Source of the DNA: Deltaproteobacteria bacterium
GTDB taxonomy: Bacteria > Desulfobacterota > Desulfobacteria > Desulfobacterales > JAUVKB01
Reading direction: 5' to 3'
DNA: 8,562 bases
NCBI GenBank assembly: GCA_030596405.1
Contig: JAUVKB010000091.1
Span: 1-8,562 of the forward strand
The notes beneath the pieces were generated by a model, which was not told the origin of the DNA, did not search any database, and was given only the letters and a program-made list of their open reading frames with translations. A program made the position numbers and the translations under genes. Shown piece after piece: positions 1-5,476 of the stretch (its first letter is position 1; each line of letters opens with the position of its first letter).

Positions 1-222
1 AAAACCTACGTTTAATTGATATGCCAGCACGGCTCCGAAGATAAACCCTCTTGCGTCGATTCCGACGACCTTGTCTATTTCCATATCCTTATAACGGTTG
101 TAAAACGTATCACAGACTACCTTAAATGCCTCCGGATCCTGCATAATTGGTGTAATATCCCTGAACATAACACCCTTTATCGGATAGTCCGGAACGGTTC
201 TTATCTTTTCTTTAATGTTCAT
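1..222 (-). CDS. apt: Adenine phosphoribosyltransferase, N-terminal part (3' end beyond left edge)
   Basis: Adenine phosphoribosyltransferase makes AMP from adenine and PRPP in the cytoplasm, the key step of adenine salvage. Only the first 74 residues are in the window; the reading frame is open to base 1, so the gene is cut by the window and not visibly broken. Diagnostic family segments are present in order: a short amphipathic start (MNIKEKIRTVPDYP), the GVMFRDITPIMQDP segment (residues 17-30) and the VGIDARGFIFGAVLA segment (53-67). The PRPP-binding loop lies in the missing part. The ATG at 222 is preceded by an A-rich/G-run ribosome-binding site (purine run about 227-236), with no better start nearby. 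It follows the MTA phosphorylase gene by only 23 bases, and that enzyme's product, adenine, is its substrate, so co-transcription is very likely. Identity is seen in the sequence; the operon is inferred. Confidence 0.93.
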   Translation of the reverse strand, partial: MNIKEKIRTVPDYPIKGVMFRDITPIMQDPEAFKVVCDTFYNRYKDMEIDKVVGIDARGFIFGAVLAYQLNVGF

Positions 223-245
223 AATACCCCCCTTTTTATCCCGTT

Positions 246-989
246 TTATTTAATCTTTGAAATAGTGTTTGTCAGAAGTCTTTTGACGTTGTCTGCGTTT
301 TTGTTGAATACATCCATGATTTCTTCCCATGAAACAATCTCGTCATCTTCCTTCCAGCAGTCGTAATCAGTCGACATGGCAACTGCGGCATAAGGAATCT
401 TCATCTCATTTGCCAATGCAGCTTCGGTAGCAACAGACATGTTTATAATATCAGCCCCCCACTGTCTGAACATAAGCGATTCCGCCCTTGTCGAGAACCT
501 GGGCCCCTCAATAGTTACCACTGTCCCTTTGTCGTGAGTTTTAAATCCAAGATTTATCGACTCCTCATAAAGGGTTTTTCTAAGCTCCGGGTCAAACGGA
601 TGCGCCATCGGCGTATGAACGATTCCGCTTTCGAATGTTTCATGAAATGTGCTCTTTCTGTGCCTTGTAAAATCGATAAACTGATCGATAATTACAAAAT
701 CACCTCTGCCGATTTCTTCCCTTAAACTGCCGCACGCTGTTGTTGCAATAATATGTGTAACGCCATAGTCTTTTAATGCAAAAATGTTTGCCCGGTAATT
801 GATCTGAGTCGGGCTGAACCTGTGGCCTTTGCCGTGTCTTGCAAGAATCACGACTTCGATCCCTCCGATCTTGCCTGTAACCAATTCTGAAGACGGATTC
901 CCGTATGGAGTGTCTGCGCTTACATTTTTTGCCTCATGGAAAATTTTCGGGTCGTCAAGGCCGGAGCCCCCAATAATACCTACTTTCAT
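246..989 (-). CDS. mtnP: S-methyl-5'-thioadenosine phosphorylase
   Basis: This enzyme phosphorolyses 5'-methylthioadenosine, a by-product of polyamine and other SAM-dependent synthesis, to adenine and 5-methylthioribose-1-phosphate. The 247-residue protein is full length for the trimeric PNP/MTAP family. Visible motifs are the phosphate-binding GGSGL (residues 7-11), LARHG (49-53), PTQINYRAN (60-68), TTACGSLREEI (83-93), IDQFIDFT (101-108), EGPRFSTRAES (161-171) and STDYDCW (206-212). The Asp pair in TDYD (208 and 210) is the adenine-type base pocket, where hypoxanthine/guanine phosphorylases usually carry Asn. This supports MTA over inosine or guanosine as substrate. The ATG at 989 has an AAGGA ribosome-binding site about 10 bases upstream (1000-1004). 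It lies 50 bases after the permease and 23 before apt, consistent with a purine-salvage operon. Downstream methionine-salvage genes for methylthioribose-1-phosphate are not in the window. Confidence 0.95.
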   Translation of the reverse strand: MKVGIIGGSGLDDPKIFHEAKNVSADTPYGNPSSELVTGKIGGIEVVILARHGKGHRFSPTQINYRANIFALKDYGVTHIIATTACGSLREEIGRGDFVIIDQFIDFTRHRKSTFHETFESGIVHTPMAHPFDPELRKTLYEESINLGFKTHDKGTVVTIEGPRFSTRAESLMFRQWGADIINMSVATEAALANEMKIPYAAVAMSTDYDCWKEDDEIVSWEEIMDVFNKNADNVKRLLTNTISKIK

Positions 990-1039
990 GATTAATTTAT
1001 CCTTTCTTTGTCTAAAAATACCGTAAGAGCTGCAAAATG

Positions 1040-2356
1040 TTAAACAAACAGTGCAGCTACGGCAAATAAATCTATGGCGACAAGCATTGGAGTAACTTCA
1101 TTTTTCTTCCCGACCGCGATCTTAATAACCGTCCAGCTTAAAAATCCCCAAATAATACCCTGTGTTATCGAGTAGGTTGCAGGGATAAGTATTAAAGCAA
1201 AAAACGCGGGTATGGCGTCATCAAATTTCGTCCAGTTAATCTTTATAATCGGTTTCATCATGAATACGCCGACCAGCACAAGGGCCGGAGCCGTTGCAAT
1301 CGAAGGGACAAGGGAAAGAACCGGAGAAAAAAACATGAAAGGCAAAAATAACAGTCCTGCAACAACAGCGGTCAGTCCGGTTCGGCCGCCTTCTTCAATA
1401 CCCGTGGCGGATTCAATATAACTTGTGCCGGCGCTTGTGCCGAGCAAGCCTGAAATTGTGGTGGAAATTGAATCGACGATTAAAGATTGTTTGACATTTC
1501 TTGGTTCGCCCTCGCTGTCTACCAGATCGGCCGCCTCTGCAATACCTATAAATGTGGAAAGACTGTCGAACATGTCGGTGAACAAGAAAGCAAATATGAC
1601 AGGCCAGATAGAGAGCGACAAAGAATCGACCAGTTCCATTTTAAACAAAAGGCTAAAATCGGGAGCCGCGCACAGCCCTTTCCAGGATACCAGTTTTGCC
1701 GTACCGAAAAGGCTCGTTGCGTCGCCCCATAACCTTCCGATCGGAACCGCTAAAACAGTTGTTATGATGATGCCTGAAATCAAAGCCCCTTTAAATCGTT
1801 TTGCAACCAGAATCGATGTAATAAACAGCCCCGCGATAAATGTAACGGTTACAGCATCTATTTTTCCAAAACCTATAATGGTTGCAGGATTTGCAACGAT
1901 AAATTTTGCGTTTGCAAATCCGATCAGGGTAATAAAAAATCCGATGCCGGCGGCAACCGCATATCGGATTTGTTTTGGAATGGCCTTTAGAATAGAAGTT
2001 CTTACGTTGAAAACCGACAACAGTATAAATATAATTCCCGACCAGAAAACAGCGCCGAGAGCAACTTCCCATTTAACACCCATCCCTATCACCACCGAAT
2101 AGGTAAAAAATGCATTGAGACCCATCCCTGGAGCCAGAACAATAGGGTTTTTTGCATATATGCCCATCATTACGCTGCTGAAAGCACATACCAGAACAGT
2201 AGCTGTTAAAACCCCGCCAAAAGGCATGCCCGTGTTACTGATAATAGCGGGATTTACCACAATAATGTACATTGTGGCCAAAAATGTAGTAATGCCCGCT
2301 ATGACTTCGGTTTTAAAATCGGTATTATTTTCCTTTAACCTAAAATAGTTTCCCAT
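1040..2356 (-). CDS. NCS2/AzgA-family purine nucleobase permease
   Basis: An inner-membrane nucleobase symporter of the AzgA branch of NCS2 (relatives: B. subtilis PbuG/PbuO, E. coli AdeP/AdeQ/GhxP/GhxQ), which import adenine, guanine or hypoxanthine with protons. The corrected protein has 438 residues, normal for the family, and is almost entirely hydrophobic segments. Family landmarks are GNYFRLKENNTDFKTE followed by AGITTFLATMYIIVVNP at the N-terminus, LAPGMGLNAFF (about 74-84), FTDMFDSLSTFIG (about 259-271) and GTSAGTSYIESATGIEEGG (about 306-324). An upstream in-frame GTG at 2365 exists, but the SD-like AAGGGTGA overlaps it and sits 5 bases before the ATG at 2356, so 2356 is preferred. 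Exact substrate cannot be read from sequence; the MTA phosphorylase and adenine phosphoribosyltransferase genes downstream point to adenine or related purines (inference). The last membrane region ends abruptly at LFAVAALFV, a short C-terminus. Confidence 0.93.
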   Translation of the reverse strand: MGNYFRLKENNTDFKTEVIAGITTFLATMYIIVVNPAIISNTGMPFGGVLTATVLVCAFSSVMMGIYAKNPIVLAPGMGLNAFFTYSVVIGMGVKWEVALGAVFWSGIIFILLSVFNVRTSILKAIPKQIRYAVAAGIGFFITLIGFANAKFIVANPATIIGFGKIDAVTVTFIAGLFITSILVAKRFKGALISGIIITTVLAVPIGRLWGDATSLFGTAKLVSWKGLCAAPDFSLLFKMELVDSLSLSIWPVIFAFLFTDMFDSLSTFIGIAEAADLVDSEGEPRNVKQSLIVDSISTTISGLLGTSAGTSYIESATGIEEGGRTGLTAVVAGLLFLPFMFFSPVLSLVPSIATAPALVLVGVFMMKPIIKINWTKFDDAIPAFFALILIPATYSITQGIIWGFLSWTVIKIAVGKKNEVTPMLVAIDLFAVAALFV

Positions 2357-2361
2357 AAGGT

Positions 2362-2369
2362 TCACCCTT
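2362..2369 (-). promoter_or_regulatory. Ribosome-binding site deciding the permease start
   Basis: The minus strand reads AAGGGTGA here, whose GGTGA part matches the anti-Shine-Dalgarno sequence. It ends 5 bases before the ATG at 2356. It overlaps the in-frame GTG at 2365, which itself lacks a usable upstream site. This favours the ATG and removes three residues from the longest possible reading frame. Confidence 0.7.
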
Positions 2370-2381
2370 TTAAAACAACAT

Positions 2382-2400
2382 CCTGAAGCAAACGCCTCGG
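2382..2400 (-). terminator. Small hairpin followed by a T-rich run, upstream of the permease
   Basis: On the minus strand the segment folds as CC-GAGGC, loop GTTT, GCTTC, a bulged A, then GG (seven pairs, one G-T wobble). It is followed within a few bases by TTGTTTT. It lies between the DUF151 gene and the permease and ends just before the permease ribosome-binding site. It could be a weak intrinsic terminator or attenuator in the leader of the purine-salvage genes. The stem is short and the T run interrupted, so this is only a candidate. Confidence 0.25.
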
Positions 2401-2409
2401 CCTTTATTA

Positions 2410-2434
2410 AAAGACGGCACAGCAGATCGTCTTT
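2410..2434 (-). terminator. Weak stem-loop after the DUF151 gene
   Basis: A perfect 7-base inverted repeat (AAAGACG at 2410-2416 and CGTCTTT at 2428-2434) brackets an 11-base loop. On the minus strand the second arm ends in TTTT then AATAAA. The position, about 20 bases past the DUF151 stop codon, suits a terminator, but the stem has only three G-C pairs and the T tract is short. It may mark a partial transcription boundary between the housekeeping and purine-salvage blocks. Confidence 0.3.
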
Positions 2435-2455
2435 GATAAATCCGTTAAAAAAAGA

Positions 2456-2923
2456 CTAGAATCTAACAATCTTGACGATCCCCTCGTATTCCGCAATTTC
2501 TTCCTGAGACAGTTCCCTGTGGAACAGGCGCTGTTTAACCATTATCGGAATCTTTTTGTTTAATGCAAGAGCGATCGCGTCGCTGGGACGGCTCTCCACC
2601 TTATGGGTTTTGCCGTTTATTTTAAATATCACTTTTGCGTAATAATTGCTCTCACGCATATCATAAATCTCTATTCGCAAAAAATCCACTTGAAGTTTGT
2701 CCAGAATGCGCAAATAAAACTCGTGAGTAAAAAGACGATCCGCCTCAAGCAGGCCTTTTTCTTTGGCAATCGCCGCAAATCCCGAATCACCCACGAACAT
2801 TGTGAAATATCTCCTGGCCTCGGGCTCTTCTTTAAGAACAACCATATTACCCAAACCCGGTTTGGACGTGAGGTGGATATCCTGAATGCTGATCATTTCA
2901 TCGGCTTTTTCCTCAATTGTCAT
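2456..2923 (-). CDS. DUF151 / bifunctional nuclease-family protein
   Basis: A 155-residue protein of the BFN (DUF151) family; plant members have been reported to have DNase and RNase activity, while the role of bacterial members is poorly defined. The fold is recognised from its N-terminal beta segment (ISIQDIHLTSK), LKEEPEARRYFTMFVGDSGFAAIA (residues 30-53), DRLFTHEFYLRIL (62-74) and especially the signature SRPSDAIALAL followed by NKKIPIMV (111-129). Compared with typical members, the region usually reading 'Ig..EA..I' and 'RPlTHDL' is altered to VGDSGFAAI and RLFTHEF, so this is a divergent member. The ATG at 2923 has an AAGAGA-type ribosome-binding site about 8 bases upstream; an internal Met10 is less well placed. 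It begins 52 bases after the Lon-like protease and probably shares its transcript. Whether this protein is a nuclease cannot be judged from sequence. Confidence 0.85.
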   Translation of the reverse strand: MTIEEKADEMISIQDIHLTSKPGLGNMVVLKEEPEARRYFTMFVGDSGFAAIAKEKGLLEADRLFTHEFYLRILDKLQVDFLRIEIYDMRESNYYAKVIFKINGKTHKVESRPSDAIALALNKKIPIMVKQRLFHRELSQEEIAEYEGIVKIVRF

Positions 2924-2950
2924 AGATCAATCTCTTTTGTTAATAATATA

Positions 2951-2962
2951 TTTCTTAAGAAA
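2951..2962. repeat. 12-base perfect palindrome upstream of the DUF151 gene
   Basis: TTTCTTAAGAAA is a perfect palindrome in the 52-base gap between the Lon-like protease and the DUF151 gene, 28 bases upstream of the DUF151 start. It could be a dyad operator, or chance in an AT-rich spacer. It shares the form TTTCnnnnGAAA with the palindrome at 7713-7724. Confidence 0.35.
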
Positions 2963-2975
2963 CCGAAAACCCCAT

Positions 2976-5429
2976 CTAATTCCCAATGGCTGCGTTGTGT
3001 TCCGGTTCGTCCTTTTCATCTTCTTCCGCTTTTCCGAATTTCTTTATGATTTTCGCAATTTCCATAAAACGTTCATCGATTTTTTGAAAGAGTGTGCCCT
3101 CAGGGTATGTTCCATCCGGCTGGATTGTGCCTGCCGGTATACCGGTCAGAATTTCGATTCCCTGTTCGACTCGGGAAATCGGCCAGACATGGAATTGCCC
3201 TTCCTTTACGCTGTCGACGACCTCCTGCCTGAGCATAAGATTCCGGATGTTTTTTTCAGGAATAATTACCCCCTGACGCCCGTTAAGACCTTTATGCTTG
3301 CATATGTCAAAAAAAGATTCCACTTTGCGGGTTACCCCGCCTACCGGCTGAATTTCGCCTTTTTGACTGACGGAACCGGTTGCGGCGATTCCCTGATAAA
3401 TTGGAACATTTGCAAATTCGCTCAATAGAGCAAAAAGTTCCACACTCGATGCGCTGTCTCCTTCGACCATGCCGTAGCTTTGTTCAAAGCATAAAGTGGC
3501 AGTCAGGGAAAGTGGCTTGTTATGAGCAAAATGTTTTTTCAGAAAGCTTGTGAGTATCATAACTCCTTTTGTATGAATTTTGCCGCTCATCTTCGCCTCA
3601 CGTTCAATGGCAACCACGCCTTTCCTGCCGACGGAAACGCTAGCGGTAACCCTGTTGGGCTTGCCGAATTCATAGTCACCCGTCGTCAAGATGGCGAGCC
3701 CATTTATCTGCCCTGTTTTGTAGCCGTCTGTTTCGATCCAGAAAATGTCTTTTTCTATAAGTTCCTTGATCCGTTCTTGAAGCAGATTTGATCTGAAAAT
3801 CCTTTTTTGAATAGCCTGTTCCAGGTGTTCCACCCGGATGAATTCAACTTTATCGATGCCTGCAAAATAATCGGCTTCCTTGAGCAGGTCACTGATGTCC
3901 CCTAATTCTAATGTTAATTTTTCCTGGTTTTCCGTCCGCTCCATACTGTACTCAAGTATCCGGGCCACTCCTGTCCGGTCAAAATGACGGATGTTGTGAT
4001 CGGAGCAAAAGTTTCCTATCATTTGGGCAAACTGGATGGTGGTCTCCTCTTTTCGTTCCATCCGGTCATCCAGGTGCGCTTTTACCTTGAAAAGCTTATG
4101 AAAACGATCGTCGTATAAGTGGAGAAGTTCAAAAAGGTATGAATCACCGGTCAGTACGATTTTGATATCCAGGGGAACAGGTTCGGGGCGTATGGTTCTG
4201 GTGCTGAAAATGCCGTAGAGTTCTCCCAAATCTTCAATTCTAATTTCCTGATCGCGCAGAGCCCGCTTTAATGCTTCCCATGAAAGATACCATTTAAGAA
4301 GATCCAGCGCCTTCATCACAAGATAGCCCCCGTTGGCTTTGTGGAGAACCCCGGGTTTTATCATGGTAAAATCGGTAAATAGTGCGCCAAACCAGGCTTG
4401 CCGCTCTATCGTACCGAAAAGATTCGGGTAAATAGGATTGGATTCGATAACAACAGGGGCGCCCAGGGTTTTGGAATTGTCGACCATCACGTTGATATCG
4501 TACCTTGCAAAAGCGTTTTTCCTGGACGGAACAGGAAGCTGCGGAATCTGTTGCTGCTTGCCTTCATCTTTCTTTTTGAAGTCATCCAGATTGTCAAGAA
4601 TATCTTCCTGAACCATTTTAAAAAATTCAACAACCTCGGCCTCGTTTTTATATTTTTCAAAATAAGATTCTATTAGCTGGCTTACGACAAAAAGGGCGAC
4701 TTCACTATCAAGCTTATTGTGTCCTTTTCTGAACTCAGCTTCGGCATTTTGAATCTTTTTAATAGCCTCTTTCATTTTTTCCTGAAGTTCATCGCCTTTG
4801 TCCTTGAGTCTTTGTTTGTCTTTTTCGCCCAGCCCAGCCAATTCTTCCCGGCTTATGGGTTGCCCGTTTTTTGCGGCGGGAATTATGATCATACCTGCTT
4901 GAGTGATCTGCAGTATAAATCCATCAGCCTTGGCAATGCGGGTCAATTCTTCAATGACTTTTCGACGTTTATTTTCTAATGCCTTGCGTACCTCACTTTC
5001 TTTCATTCTATAGTCTTCACTCTCAAATACTTCCAAAATTTTTTTCTGAAGAGAGTTAATGAATTCCTGCATGTCCTTTTTAAGCTCTTTGCCCTTACCC
5101 GGGGAGAGTTTCAAATTTTTGGGCTTGTCCGGCTCCTTGAAATTGTAAACATAGCACATGTCAGGTGGAGTAGGTTCTTTTTTTGCCTGTTTTTCAAGAT
5201 GGGTCATGGCAATATGCGTCAGACCCGCCTTGCGGGGACCGGCAACGTATATATGATAACCATTTGTTTTCATGCCCATCCCGAACTTGATGGCATCGCT
5301 GGCTCGTTCCTGGCCAATGACCGGCTCTTTCATTATATCGAATGATTTTGTGTTTTCAAAGGGTAGTGATTCAGGATCGATAGAAGCTCGAAGATCGACG
5401 GCAGGAACCTCTAAAAATTTTTTAGCCAT
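2976..5429 (-). CDS. Lon-like AAA+ protease (AAA_32 plus Lon Ser-Lys protease domain), divergent ATPase site
   Basis: An 817-residue Lon-family protein of the AAA_32 type (relatives: E. coli YcbZ/LonH), not the housekeeping Lon, since it lacks the Lon N-terminal substrate domain. Order: an AAA+ module starting near residue 20; a charged, coiled-coil-like insert about 113-290; the rest of the AAA+ module (NLFGTIER, HKANGGYLVMKALDLL, VLTGDSYLFELLH); then a Lon protease domain about 565-785. The catalytic dyad is Ser659 in EGDSASS and Lys702 in GGVTRKVE, 43 residues apart, as in E. coli Lon (S679/K722). The Walker A position reads GPRKAGLT, with Leu70 in place of the usual Lys, and Walker B lacks its acidic pair, so ATP use is uncertain. 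An acidic tail ends the protein. The start at 5429 has a perfect GGAGG 8 bases upstream; the GTG at 5480 overlapping ftsK's stop has none. Cytoplasmic, with unknown substrates. Confidence 0.9.
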   Translation of the reverse strand: MAKKFLEVPAVDLRASIDPESLPFENTKSFDIMKEPVIGQERASDAIKFGMGMKTNGYHIYVAGPRKAGLTHIAMTHLEKQAKKEPTPPDMCYVYNFKEPDKPKNLKLSPGKGKELKKDMQEFINSLQKKILEVFESEDYRMKESEVRKALENKRRKVIEELTRIAKADGFILQITQAGMIIIPAAKNGQPISREELAGLGEKDKQRLKDKGDELQEKMKEAIKKIQNAEAEFRKGHNKLDSEVALFVVSQLIESYFEKYKNEAEVVEFFKMVQEDILDNLDDFKKKDEGKQQQIPQLPVPSRKNAFARYDINVMVDNSKTLGAPVVIESNPIYPNLFGTIERQAWFGALFTDFTMIKPGVLHKANGGYLVMKALDLLKWYLSWEALKRALRDQEIRIEDLGELYGIFSTRTIRPEPVPLDIKIVLTGDSYLFELLHLYDDRFHKLFKVKAHLDDRMERKEETTIQFAQMIGNFCSDHNIRHFDRTGVARILEYSMERTENQEKLTLELGDISDLLKEADYFAGIDKVEFIRVEHLEQAIQKRIFRSNLLQERIKELIEKDIFWIETDGYKTGQINGLAILTTGDYEFGKPNRVTASVSVGRKGVVAIEREAKMSGKIHTKGVMILTSFLKKHFAHNKPLSLTATLCFEQSYGMVEGDSASSVELFALLSEFANVPIYQGIAATGSVSQKGEIQPVGGVTRKVESFFDICKHKGLNGRQGVIIPEKNIRNLMLRQEVVDSVKEGQFHVWPISRVEQGIEILTGIPAGTIQPDGTYPEGTLFQKIDERFMEIAKIIKKFGKAEEDEKDEPEHNAAIGN

Positions 5430-5437
5430 ATGCTTTG

Positions 5438-5442
5438 CCTCC
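5438..5442 (-). promoter_or_regulatory. GGAGG ribosome-binding site deciding the Lon-like protease start
   Basis: A perfect GGAGG on the minus strand sits 8 bases before the ATG at 5429. Two upstream in-frame alternatives, a GTG at 5480 and an ATG at 5444 that overlaps this very site, have no Shine-Dalgarno sequence. The short start also removes 17 residues (MTTPPSFLNHKKMEAKH) that look non-conserved. Confidence 0.8.
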
Positions 5443-5476
5443 ATTTTTTTGTGGTTAAGAAAAGAGGGTGGGGTTG

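Noticed and set aside
223..245. Intergenic site between mtnP and apt
   Set aside because: The 23-base gap holds only the apt ribosome-binding purine run, with no room for a promoter or terminator.
1425..2102. 225-codon open frame on the plus strand opposite the permease
   Set aside because: It is antisense to the permease and has no family resemblance or ribosome-binding site that stands out; a shadow frame.
2366..2455. Purine riboswitch upstream of the permease
   Set aside because: The spacer is under 100 bases and I could not find the conserved three-way-junction segments of the purine riboswitch. Only simple hairpins are visible.
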